A DNA stretch of 64,000 nt from contig NC_089279.1 of the NCBI RefSeq assembly GCF_963678975.1, positions 23,112,004 through 23,176,003 on the forward strand, given 5' to 3'. This stretch comes from Dysidea avara (Eukaryota > Porifera > Demospongiae > Dictyoceratida > Dysideidae). The notes under the pieces are model-generated. The model worked only from the letters and a program-made list of their open reading frames with translations. It ran no database searches and was not told where the DNA came from. Below are positions 37,002 to 49,292 of this stretch, in pieces. The position numbers and the translations under genes are program-made. Position 1 is the stretch's first letter. Every line of letters begins with the position of its first letter.

Positions 37002-40000
37002 TGTTCTCTACAATGAAATCAGTAATTCAGTGGCATTCACTGACCCCTAGAACACCTTGAATCAGCCAGAGACCAAAAACAGTGTAAGGAGGAATATCAG
37101 ATCTTGTCTGAGATAGATTGTTTAGGAGTCCCATCTCAATATGACACTAATGAAGTTAGTGTTCTGGGCCACTAATTGCCATCCTCATTGATAGCACTGC
37201 TTTGTATTGTGAACATCTTCAATCAATCAGTTTCAAAGTCACTTCTCGATGATACAGTAGGAATTTCTATCTCGGCTTTGAGGAAAATATTTTTAGCTAG
37301 GGACTGTGCAGAATGGACTCACACCAAGTGATACTTCAATTATTTTTAATTTAGTAATTTTTCTTGCCGTGCCCACCTTTGGCATTTAATTTGTCATATG
37401 TGGTCAAGTGAGTCTGAGGGCACACCACATTTCATTTATGTAATTCATGCCTGTTCATGCATCTTTAATGATGGTTTTCTCTCTTTATACTGTGCATACA
37501 AGGTGGATCTATGTTGGTTTCTGTGGTTTTTACAGAACCCCCTTTAAACTTGGTGGCAGCCAGTCTAGCTATATTATTGCTGCATTGACAACTTACCATA
37601 GCACAATACTGTGTATACCACTAGTTTAGTAGTGATTGCAATTGCATTTAACTAGCATCCAAACTCATACTTTGACCATAGCTATATGCTTTGACCTCCC
37701 ACTCAGCAAAGCCACACATTAGAAATGATCGAGATACTCTAATAGAGCAGTCATGCACTAAGTACTCTTATAGTAATCAAAGCTATGCAGCTTAGTCACA
37801 ACTTTTGCCCATCTTTTTTCAGAGTTTAAAGCACTGGATTTGCAGCACCTAAAATTCAATCTTGGAGTCTCTAAAACTTCACACTAACAAAATTAGTGAA
37901 TTTCACTGGCTACTAATTTTTACTACAATGCTCACTATTTTTAAGTAGTGACATTCACTATTCTTAAATTAATTAGTAGTGAATGTCACTACACAAAAAT
38001 AGTGAGTATTGTGGCAGACTTTAGTAGTGACCTTCACTACATTTAGTAGTGACCTGTATTTCCTGTGTATGCATGCATGGGGGCATCTCTTCAGACACCT
38101 TATTGTTTTTATTCTGATTATAAAATTACCTAATTTTCAGAAACCCCCCTTTATAAATCCTAGATCTGCCACTGACTACTTTGACTAAGTAATGACCCAA
38201 TAGTTAACAGTGAACATACCAGCTATATTGAACCAGTACACTGTCGAAAACAACATAATTAATGTATTCACAACTGCTGGCCCAGTAGTTGTACATATTC
38301 TGGTTCATGAAGTTCTAGTTCATGCTGAATTGGTCTATTTAAACATTACACATGCAACTGTAGACTCCAGTGTTGTGTCATTACACCAACATACCAATTG
38401 AGGATGCAAGTAATTCTCTGCATCCCAAGCAGATGATCTTCGAGGATTTGGTAGCTCTAAGGAATGGACAATCAACCCTGACTGTCACGGTGTAGAGTGA
38501 GCCCCACAGTAGTAAGTGCGTTACCTATATGTATACACTTGCAAATTGAATATAAATGCAAGTTCTTGAGTGACACAGTGGTCGCTATTAGACAATTTAT
38601 ACATGGCCAATTGTCAACCACAAGACCACAACCTACTGTGTAGGTCAGTCATATGGCTGCATGTTGTCTTTGCAGATCCACAAAATAGGTATGTGAATCT
38701 GCTTGGACAACATGACCTACTGGACAACATGACCTACTGGCACAGTACTACACAACTAGAAGTTGTGTGACGTGTATATGACTTCCCGATATGATGATGC
38801 ATGCCCACTACCATGAATAACTATTAGACGCACTGGTACCAGCTGGTATTCACAGTCTAAGCCCAAATAAATGAAATCATGCAGCTAGTGTTGTTTTAGT
38901 ACAGGTTTTAGTTTAGTTTTAGTACCAGTAAAATATAACATTTTAGTTTTAGTAAACTTGGTAATGTAATGGTAGGCTGAATGAATGAACTTTTTGATCT
39001 GCAGAATGACATACCACAAAAATGGGCTCTTGACTGCAAAGAAAGAATAATGGAAAGAATTAATAGAAGCAACAGGCCAAATAGATAGAGGGTATAATCT
39101 TCTAGAACTTGAGACAACTGAAAATGTTCACAAAATGGTAACGAGTTCCTGTGGTGTATAGTCCCATATAATTATAGCCCTGGTGATGACATCTCAGCTG
39201 GTATTCATAAAAGTCCATCTGCATGCAGCATATGTTCCACTGATTTTATGCAACAACTGACTAGGCTAGCTACACAACTACCTGCGGCTTACTCATATAC
39301 CCATGTAATCAGAGGCGAGGTCTATAATTTATATCACAATTGGCATCAGTCCTGACCAGGAATATCTACCTGGTTTAACAAAGGTAGTGGTATACTTTAT
39401 CCCCACCATTTATCACCAATACCAATAGGTTGAAATTGCTCATGGATCCCATGATGGAACAATACTACGTTTTTACATGTCCTAGCCTGTAATTCCATGG
39501 CCACTCCTTTGTCTTGCTGAGTAGGTCATTCCTCTCATGTATTCCCTGACTCACTGCACAACTGATTAAAATCTCAACTCATTCAAAATTACTGTTCTAC
39601 AATATCATCAAGCTCTGCTGAGTCATCACTTTATCCAGATCAGTACACTACACATGTGAATGCAGGTTTTACTATGAATGTATCTTACCTTAAATCTATA
39701 TAATTATTATCCTACCAAACATACCTTCATTCTCAAATTATCCATTTATTTATCAAACATTTTCCCCAGTTGACCCAATGAAAAGTTTGTGACAAACATG
39801 AGAAAATTAGCAGCACACAGTCAGTTATACAATACTGAAGGTTGATTGCTTTATTAGAGTAAGGGACTGTACCAAGAGTCCATGATAGAGTGGACTCGAG
39901 TAAGCGCCACTCTCTGTGCGTCCTGGCCTGTGGAATCTCCTTACTCTGCATGACTGTTAAGTCGAGCATGTTAAGTCTAAGTCTTCCATGTTTTGAGTAG

Positions 40001-40197
40001 CCTCTGCATATGATATTGGTTTCTGTATCTTGCACTTCTGACCAGCCAGCAATTAGCTCAGTGTCCTCTCTACTATGGACTCTTGATTGTACAGTATCTT
40101 AATTCACAGTATATATACAAGAGGCATATTTACAAGTAAAATTTGTACTATAATGCCCTTTTAAATGTTATTCTTCTTGATATAGTTATATCCCAGC
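37002..40197. other. Gene-free stretch between CARD-Kelch genes
   Basis: No supportable exon. Holds one ATACTCTAATAGAGCAGTCA motif at 37727-37752, a palindromic TAGTGAATGTCACTA cluster at about 37918-38060, and a short direct repeat TGGACAACATGACCTACTGG near 38703-38740. Confidence 0.45.
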
Positions 40198-40554
40198 CAG
40201 GGCCGCCCACAGGTGGGGGGAAACTGGGGCATTTTGCCCCGGGCCCCATCCTGAAAGGGGCCCCAGGAGGCCCCATGAAGGGCCCCTTGAATACCCGTTT
40301 AAAAGATCGATATACTCTAATAGAGCAGTCACAGTATTCTTCAGAGGAGCAGTGTAGCAAGCTTATAGATAAGGAGATATGATTGGTGAGAGGTAGCTAT
40401 TGTCATTGTCAGCAGGTCATGACCTTTGTTTTTTTTTTTTGGTCTTCAACTTACAGCTTCGGTAAAGTTGTGATTCAGAATGGAAACCTCTTTGTCTCTG
40501 GGGCCCCACTTTAACTCTTTGCCCTGGGCTCCTTAATTTCTCTGGGTGGCCCTG
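40198..40554. mobile_element. hAT-type MITE (TSD ATCCCAGC)
   Basis: Ends CAGGGCCGCCCACAGG and the inverse of CAGGGCCACCCAGAG, flanked by exact 8-bp copies of ATCCCAGC (40190-40197 and 40555-40562). Contains the ATACTCTAATAGAGCAGTCA motif at 40305-40332 and a GGGGCCCC-rich subterminal region. Same group as 18777 and 29290. Confidence 0.9.
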
Positions 40555-40630
40555 ATCCCAGCAGGACTATATGTCAGAGGTGAAGTTGAGGACAAGTATT
40601 AATAACTAAATAACTGCTGTGATATAGTAG

Positions 40631-41280
40631 TCAACTGTGAGCGTTTGGATTCAGTGCATAAAATGGAATGGTGGACTGGAATGGAACGGTACTTAGGTAA
40701 TTTCAATTAGTGATCACCTCTTCACAAAGACCACCTTCTAACAAAGACCACCTCTTTATAAAGACCGTTTTACTTTAATGTCTAAATTATCATGTTGTTG
40801 TTTTAGAGTGTATCCCTAGAAGACAGTCCTATCAATGAACTGTGCGCCACATGTTATCACTGTAGATCTAATTGGCTAGTGAATTGGAATAGTCATTGTA
40901 GAGGAGAAAAAACGGCAGCTAAATTACTAGCCAATTAGAGTTAATTAGGAATGCAGCAAGACTGCACAAGTCAATGTCAGTTACTTTTAGTTTGATGTGG
41001 GGCATGTCATTTTTGTACAGCCAAGTTGTTTTTGCATGGAGTATGTTGCTGTATTACAAATCAGATTATCACTTTTCTAGGCATGTGGCACACAAGACTA
41101 TCCTATGGGGATACACTCTAAAACAACAACATAGCAGCATTTTAAGCACTATAGTAAAACTGAAAAATGGTCTTTGTAAAGAGGTGGTCTTTTATAAAGA
41201 GGTGACCACTAATTGAAATTACCTAAGTAACATTCCAGTCCACCACTCCATTCCACTGAATCCAGACACCCGTTAACTGT
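40631..41280. repeat. 650-bp foldback
   Basis: Both halves pair: GGATTCAGTGCATAAAATGG and ACTTAGGTAATTTCAATTAG at the left have inverse partners at 41257-41290 and 41205-41230. GTTTTAGAGTGTATCCC (about 40800) pairs with GGGATACACTCTAAAAC (about 41110). Even the centre has AATTGGCTAGTGAATT and its inverse. Arms also carry AAAGACCACCTC units like those in 28376-28860. Confidence 0.75.
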
Positions 41281-42899
41281 GTAGTATTGTTATGGTTGAA
41301 AAAGTAGACTAGAGTGTTTCTGTAATCTCAGATGTCCTCGGATGATATAAAATTGCAGTAAATCTGAATTCAAAATTGTCAAAGAATTGTGCCAACCATT
41401 CACACCGATACAAACAGTATTACATACATTTGAACATGCAATTTAGATATGATGAAGAGTAGACCATGCATGGTCACTAATGCAGATGTACTGAAATTTA
41501 ACTTTGTCATGTGATGTGGCTAGATTGTGCCCATAAATCAAGTTGGTCACAGTTGATTGTGTATTTTCTGTATTAAAAGGGAGCCATTAATATTGTAAAA
41601 GGTTTTGGTAGCACTTGCATTCTTCCCTGTTGACCTCAATTTTCCCAATACTGTCCACTGTAATTTAATGCCAGAATTCAAAAATGACCTGGCAGGTTGG
41701 AAGCATTCAGGCTATTTCTAGATGACAAAAATCCATGTAGCATATATACTGCAGGTGAATGGATCAGTGATGTATACATCAGTTCTTGATATTAATAAAC
41801 AGTGATAAACACGCATGCATTGAGGCTGATGGATTTTTGACATACCAGCAGTGAAACCATAGTGGACACCTGTTCATAAAAGCCATCTCTCTGTAAAAGC
41901 ATAAGTGTAGAGTTTATACACTATAGTCCACCTGTCTAATGCAGCCACTACAGAAACGTCATAATACAATTTCAAGTGGAACTGAAATTCGTGGTATCTG
42001 GTTAATTTACATGTCAATTATGCCACGTTTTGCTTTCACAAGGCTAACAGTGTGATCTCAGGCATGTTTTAATGGATCATTACTGGTGATTGCATGGGTG
42101 TACATACCATGTATAGAGGGTAGCTTTTGTAAAGGAAAACTTTGGTGAATTTGGCGATTTGCTACAAATCCTACTCGCCAATTACTCATAGTGCCTCACA
42201 TTATTGTCTTTACAGCTAAACATTGAGCTTGAGTTTTATTTCATCAAATGCAATTTAGCTTGCTATTTGCCAAAATTTCCCTCTATATGGCGATATCAAG
42301 AGTATGTACTCTTGGTGATATGTCAAGGTAAAAAACTGAGTGTTGCAAAATCTGCCCTAACAACAAACACAATAGTACAGTTGTTTATATCAACAAATAG
42401 TGTGTTCTGCATGCATGCTGTGTGGACATCATCACAGATCACACAAGCATGGTTGGCATGTTCGGGAAGGAATTTATTAAGTGCTAGTAAGAAAACACTT
42501 ACAAAACAGACAAAAATTACCTACAAATTTACAATGCCTTTCAACAGATCAGTACACATCACATGGTCAACATATAATCAAAAACGGAAGTATCATGAAT
42601 CCCTGATACATGTGTTCATTGACGAATACTGTGTGTACATATTGTCACTATACCCACACAACACACATCAATGAACATTTAATAGCCTGGCTCATCAGTG
42701 GACATTCCAAACAATTACCACAGGTAGCTTTGAGTTACATTAGTCATTAGTGCATACAATGTTCATAGTGAATATGTAAGAATAACAAATTATTGCATAA
42801 CTGCTTGTAAGTAGTTCAGTACAAATGCAATGCTCCTACATGCATAGCATATCATTAAAGCTGCCAACCTTGACCACACACCAAAGTGCTAGTACACAG
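41281..42899. other. Gene-free stretch
   Basis: One 156-codon open frame on the plus strand (42204-42674) has no recognisable domain or splice context. The right end may include the 3' untranslated region of the CARD-Kelch gene ending at 42900. Confidence 0.4.
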
Positions 42900-44299
42900 C
42901 TACAAAAATGTTCCGATGGACACACCATTGTGAATTTCTGCCTCATAATCTTTCCCGCCAATTATGAAAATTTTGTTACTGATACACACCGCAGACGCAT
43001 AGTAGTGCACATCTGGTATGCTGCCAATGTTTTTCCATGACATAGAAGTTAATGAAGAGTCTCTACCTCTCTTCTGCTGCACATGGACTGTGTTTGCCCT
43101 AGACCGACCTCCAACAGCCAATAGATATCTATCACCAACGCCAACTGCAGACATTGCAGCACACGGAGTGTCTGCAAGGGTTTGCCACCTCAACTGACAA
43201 CTTGATGTACTTTGCAATTGGGAAAAATAAACCGACTTGGTGCACTGGTTACCAGCTTTGATGCCATTAATGACAAACAGCATGTCACCTACTATCTTTG
43301 CCTCTAGGTAGTAGAGAGGTACTGGAAGGTCATCACATTTAAACCACTGGCCAGTAGTGTTGTCATATACTTCCACAACTGACACTCCACGTTCACCATT
43401 CCATCCACCTATAACAATCATCATTGATTGGCGGGAAACAGCAGAACAGCCTGATCTTGCAGTTGGCATTTCAGTGTAGCTATACCATCGATCACGATCA
43501 AGATAAAGTACTTTACTGATCACTCCACCAGATCTAGGCCTTCCTCCCACCATAAGAAGTTTATCCATCAAGACAGTCAAGCCAAATAGTTTGTGTGGAC
43601 TTTCAATGGAATTTCCCCATCGATTGGCGTCAGGGTGGTATACATCTACTCTAAAAAGAGGCCCATCTTTGTTGCTACCACCTCCCACATAAATTGCTCC
43701 ATTATAAACCACAGCTTTATGATCTTCGCTGGCCACTGGTGCTGGAGCTCCTTTATCCCATTGGATGTTTATTGTTCTGTTGTACAAGTCAGGCATGGGA
43801 GTCTCTACTGTGTTGACTGCTTGCTATAATATAAAGTAGAAATTTTTAATATCACACTTACAAAATTATTGTGATAACAAACCTGTGTTTGTGCTGGCAA
43901 CTGATATTCTAACGCTGGTGAGGTTGACGACGTTACATCAGATGATGCTCTAAATGCTGTCGATGAAGAGAGGGTACCCCCCGAAGTTATCATTATTCTG
44001 ATATCTTCTGCCAACTTCTTGACAACAATGTGACCTTCTTCTTCACTAAACCTTTCCATTACTTTAATAAGATTCTCAAATTGATCTGGAATCAGTGCTT
44101 TTAGTCCACCTTCCATTTCGTCTAACATATATTTTGCCTTGTTATTATCAGTACTTATGGCGTCCATTCTCGCTTTTACTTTCCCAGGCAGTACTCCTCC
44201 TGTCACTAAGTCGGAAAGCATGTCATTAATGGGTAGGGCTGATATCAGTCTGGCATACGCTGCCTTGTACGCCTCGTAATACTTAGCTGGAGTACCCAT
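42900..44299 (-). CDS. CARD-Kelch protein 2
   Basis: Exons 43883-44299 and 42900-43823 join in phase 0 across a 59-bp intron (CAG|GTTTGT; acceptor TTATATTATAG); 446 residues. Residues 1-100 match the CARD-like region of the 34127 gene (LPINDMLSDLVTGGVLPG, KYMLDEMEGGLKALIPDQFE). The linker is shorter and lacks the YTP units. The second exon carries the same Kelch blades (VVYNGAIYVGGGSNKDGP, VIGGWNGERG, VEVYDNTTGQWFKCDDLP, IFIIGGKDYEAEIHNGVS). The start at 44299 is chosen because it aligns with the paralogue; an upstream in-frame Met at 44323 would add eight residues. Same strand and intron position as gene 1, so a duplicate. Both genes appear intact. Confidence 0.8.
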
Positions 44300-46689
44300 C
44301 CTACTAATCAAACGGGTGATCAAATTTCATCAAATTTAAAGTTTTGCCACACCCTGTTAAGCGCCCATGATAATTATTTGGCGCACGTTAAAAATAACGT
44401 GCGATGCCTCGATGCTGAATGCTGATCTGTGTTATTGTTATGCGTAAAATACTTGGCGTGTATAGCATGCTCTGGGAGTCTGGGGAACATGCTCCCCTGC
44501 ATGAAAAAATTTGAAAATTCGTGTTCATCAAGGATGTGCATGGAGCTGATGTAATCTGTAGAGACACTTTGGGTTAATTTTAGTTGTCCATCACACTGCT
44601 CAGAGTGTACACCAAGGCTTAAGTTAAGAGGATGCAGAATAGGGAAGTGCATCTTTGTAGGAATTTGCACAAGTACGATCATGTCTTGCAGCACATATGC
44701 AGCATCTTCAGTGGCTTCCACTGGACTCTTTTATACAGTATCACTGATTTTTTATGCTTGATGCATCACCAGTTTCATGGAATGCAGTGTATACCTGGCC
44801 ACTGCAACCATACACCTATTCTGTTTGGTAGGCGGCATCACCATCATAAGAGCATACTCTTTCTTTGCTAATCTGCCCAGATAGCTACCACTTTCACAGA
44901 GACATTTTCATTACAGGACCTCACAATGGTGGCCCAACAGAATACTTAATGATGAGAATTTTACTGTTGCTATTAATGACAGTTGTTCTTTTCTGTTTTC
45001 ATGTCATTTGTTCAATCATCTAATTAGTTAAAGTTGTTGCATTTGTGTCCATGTATTTGTTTTGTGTCCATGTGTTAAGTTTTGTACTTGTTAGCTAGCT
45101 ATGTGTAGTTGTCTGTATTGTATGCTGCTCTGGCAAGGAAGAACAGTAGTTGCCGATTGTCAGAAGGTAATTTATAAATCAAATCAATGAATCAAATCAT
45201 GCACCGTCAGCTACAAAGTTGTAGATAATAAAGCAACAGTTCAGCATAGTAATGCATGCATGGTGATGCTAGAGCTGACATACGCAGGAATGGGGATGCA
45301 CTACAGCATAGATCTTGCAATGTAGCTGTAGAATAAAGTATAGAATTTCAGGGTCTGATCATGAGGTGTAACCCCTATAGGATTTGCAATTTAAAGTGAT
45401 GCTTCAAGTGAGCTATCTTTCAACCATTGATACCCCACTGCCAGGAAAAGAATCTCAGTTGCTGCAGTTCTGCCAGCTATCTAGCTGCATGCGCATTGCT
45501 AACTGAGAAGCTAGTTTGGTGATTATAATTCCATGATGATTAGTCTAGCTATATACCTAACTTATTCACCATATGCACGTGCATGCTATATGGATTGAGC
45601 TGGTAGCAGCTAGCTGTCACTAGTTGATTTAAGTAAATCCTGTGCTATAACTCATTACTTTCACATGCTGACAATTGATATGCATGCTAAACTGCAATAA
45701 ATTTCAGACTAATTTCAGTCTGGCTGGATCATTTTTGACATCCAGCCAGGATGATTTGTGTGACCGGATCTGCGATAACCTTTCCAATTGCATGTACTTG
45801 GCAATCCATAACTTGATTGTGAGTATGGTACCAGCCTAAAATTGGTCACTTTACGCATGCATCTAACATAGCACTATTCCTGGATGTAATTTTAAGACAA
45901 TAGGTTAAACACGTGATGAGTGTTATGACTCATCAAACGTGGAAATTTGGAAAGGCTATAAGACCCATATATAAGACCCTTTTTGTAGATCCAGCCACAT
46001 TTTTTGGAAGACCTGGAAGGACTGATTATATATAGTTGCCAGAAATGGTCCGTATTTTCATGACCAACTTCCATGGCAGTGTGTACATGTATGCATGTGT
46101 GTTTTTTGTTCATGTGTGTGTACACATCAGTGTGGGTACATGTGTGCGTGCGTGTGGTGCGGTATAGTCGTACGGAGAGCCCGTCAAATCTAGAAAGCCT
46201 TATCCTAGAAGAGCTGCTGGTAAGACTGAATGGTTTATCATCTGAATTGTTGAAGTGTTGTAATACTGATCTGTTGAAGTACATTCATGATTTGTTGCTG
46301 TGTGGGAGAAGGAAAAGGTACCTGCATAAGGGTAACTGTTGAGCCAGTGCATAGCTAGTTACCACATCGAATTAAAATGCATGTCAGTATGCATGCCTCA
46401 ACTGTACCCTTGCTGAAACACGAGGTGGCTATTTCACTTTGTCATTGATCTTACAAGAGCAGTCACTTCTATAATGTCTGTTGAAACACCTGCAGCCAGA
46501 ATCAAACAATCAAAATGTAAATCAAGTGATCAAGGCTTGTGCGTGGCAGTCTATTGTAGTATTTTCTTTTAAATTTAACTATTTATTAATATTGGGTTGG
46601 AAAGACAGCACAGTTGATACTCCTAGGAAAAAAAGAAACAATGTAACTCATTGCAATCAAATTAAATGTTTGCTTAGAAATGTAGTTAT
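44300..46689. other. Gene-free stretch
   Basis: A dispersed repeat at 45095-45200 (GTGTAGTTGTCTGTATTGTA, AATCAAATCAATGAATCAAA tail) recurs near 7725-7815 and looks like the 3' end of a LINE or SINE. A short open frame near 46073-46342 has a helical look but no recognisable family. Nothing else supportable. Confidence 0.45.
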
Positions 46690-48440
46690 CTAATTAGGTG
46701 GATCATGCATCAGCAGAAAGATTTCTCTAACATAACATCCTTGGAAGTTAATGAACAATGTGTTACTACCCCACTAGACAATGCTGAAACATTGAACGAT
46801 CAATTCTTTACTTTCTTTACAGATGAAAATAGTTTGTTCCCTAACTTTTCTGCTAATTGGGGATCTTAGTTTTTCTACTAGAGGAATTGAAAACGTTTTA
46901 AACAATCTTTCTACTAGTACATCAACTGGACCTGACTGTATTCCTCACTTTATATTAAAACTTTGCAGCTCAATCATCGTTCCAGTACTACAAGTAATTT
47001 TCACCCAAAGCCTTAATGACCAGACACTTCCCATTGACTGGCTGGCATTGTACCAATTCACAAGAAAGGTAACAGAAACCTGGCATCGGCCCGATTCACT
47101 TAGGTCTACATGTTGTAAAGTAATTGAACATATTGTATTTCAGACCGTCTCAATAACATCATTTATAAACATCAACACGGTTTCAGGCCTTCTCACTCTT
47201 GTCAAAGTCAGCTACTACTACTGATCGATGATGTTCTATAAGAAACAAATAGACTTGATCTTAAGTTTTTGCAAAGCCTTTGATAAAGTCCCACACAGAT
47301 GACTACTAAACAAACTACTACGGAATTACTGGTGATCTTATCAAATAGATAGAGCGATGGCTGACTAAAAGAAACCAACAAGTAACAATAGAAAACCATG
47401 TGTCCAGTAATCTACCAATAAAGTCTGGAATTCCATGTGGAACCGTATTGGGACTTCTCATGTTTTTATTATACATTAACGACATCGATGAGAATATTTT
47501 CTCAACAGTTCGGCTGTTCGCTGATAATTGTGTTGTGTATAGAATAATTGATTCCCTAGAAGATCCACTGTGCCTGCAAAGACACTTCAATACCATTCTT
47601 AACTGGACTAGAAAGTGGCAGATGCAATTGGACATTGACAAATGTGTAGTATTAAGGTGTACAAGATCATATATGTCATCTCTTGATTACAAATTAATGA
47701 CGAAACTCTCCAAGTAACAGAACAACATCGATACCTGGGAATTATTTTTCATGAAAGCATGCAGCAATGGTCACATCACATTCAAGCGTTGTGCATTAAA
47801 GCAAACAGATCCTTAAATTTTCTTCGCTGTAACTTGAGTAAATGTATGTTAGCAATGTTAAGGAAAATGCCTACCTTACCATTATAAGACTATTGTTAGA
47901 GTATGCAGCTTGTGTCTGAGACCCCTATCATTATGAATACTTAATACGATATGACATCGAAAAAATCCAACGACGTGCTGCAAGATGGTCCAGGTTCTTT
48001 CTGCGATTATAGTTATTATAGTAGTGTGACAGATATGTTGAACTTCCTTAAATGACCAACCCTACAAGAGAGAAGACATATTAATAGATTAAGCCAATTC
48101 CACAAAGTTGTTCATCATCTCACTCCACTATATAACTCACCAACACAGTATCTAACCAGACAGCTTCATCAACATTGGTTTATCATCCCTGTCATGTATC
48201 AGAAAAGTTTCTTTCCCAATACCGATTTAAGAGAATGGAACACCTTACCTGACAATAGAGAGCAAGCCATCTGATAGTCTTGAAGAGCAATCCACAGAGA
48301 TTTTCATCAACCACCTTGTCATCCGAAACAATAAACAATTTTATGTATGCATGCATATGTTAATATTTTTCATTTATTTGTAATTACCTGGGTCAATTAT
48401 CAGCTATGCTGGTATATATAATCATAATCATAATCAGTGC
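46690..48440 (+). mobile_element. CR1/jockey-like LINE, decayed reverse transcriptase
   Basis: Plus-strand translation across several frames shows the expected order: STGPDCIPHFILKL, CCKVIEHIV, FCKAFDKVPH, GIPCGTVLGLLMFLLYINDI, then FADN where the catalytic FADD is expected, and WTRKWQMQLDIDKCVVL, then EQHRYLGIIF. Stops and frameshifts separate the segments. The endonuclease part is missing (5' truncation). It ends with a short ATAATC-type tail near 48421-48440. Inactive. Confidence 0.8.
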
Positions 48441-48547
48441 GCGATGCAACAGCGCTTAGTGCCAGTACTATGCGCCCGCCGGTGGTTCATATTGAATTCG
48501 CGGATCTTGCAGCTACATTGAATGCTCCAGCAGTACAGTGATACACT

Positions 48548-49165
48548 TAATTATTATTATTATTATTATTAATGGATGGATATATACAAACAGCGTTACA
48601 AATATAAAGTTAGGATCAAAAATAAAGTTTAGGCACTAGGCCTTTAATTGTTCATATCCATATGTCATTCCAATAATTATCAAGACTTGCTTTGAAAGTA
48701 CAGATTGTTGCTGCTGAAACAACTTCTGTTGGCAGGGAGTATCACTCTCTGGGTGAAAAAGTTCGACCTTAAAAGTAGATGTGATGGTTTTTTTGAAAAG
48801 TTTCCTCTTGTGTGATCATATGGTGTGATGCACAGAACTTAGAGTAAAGTACCTTAACCAGTCAACATCATAATAACCGTGTAAAAGCTTATAAGCTCCA
48901 ATGAGATCCCCTCGTTGCCATCGACAATAAAAAGAATAGAGTCCAAGTTCTCTTAACCTTGACTCATAAGGTAGTACGACTAGTCCATTCACAAGTTTAG
49001 TGGCCCGCCTTTATACATTTTCTACAGTACCAATGTCCCGGGCTAGATATGGACACAAAAGCTGGTTGCAATATTCTAGCTGTGGTCTAACATAAGTTTT
49101 ATGCAGGAGGATATACAATTCTTTAGAGAATTTTGTAAACGTTCTTTTAAGCATTCCCAGGATCA
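48548..49165 (-). mobile_element. LINE 3' fragment, opposite orientation
   Basis: Minus-strand translation reads as the extreme C-terminus of a non-LTR reverse transcriptase protein ([20 protein letters not shown], then [11 protein letters not shown] and HKRKLFKK), followed by its tail, seen on the plus strand as the ATT repeat at 48551-48571. 5'-truncated. It lies tail to tail with the LINE at 46690-48440, about 110 bp apart. Confidence 0.7.
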
Positions 49166-49292
49166 GCAGCTGCAGCTTTGTCACAGTGCAAGGAAGGTTT
49201 AAATCCTTATACGTTTATAACTTCACCACAAATTGCCATAATTGTTCATACTGGAGTCACTCCCACCTCAACACACCCATGCAGTGACTACA

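Noticed and set aside
42204-42674. 156-codon plus-strand open frame
   Set aside because: No recognisable domain or conservation clue; length is within chance for a 64-kb window.
46073-46342. Open frame with a leucine-rich helical stretch
   Set aside because: The first half is GT-rich low complexity and no family could be named for the rest.
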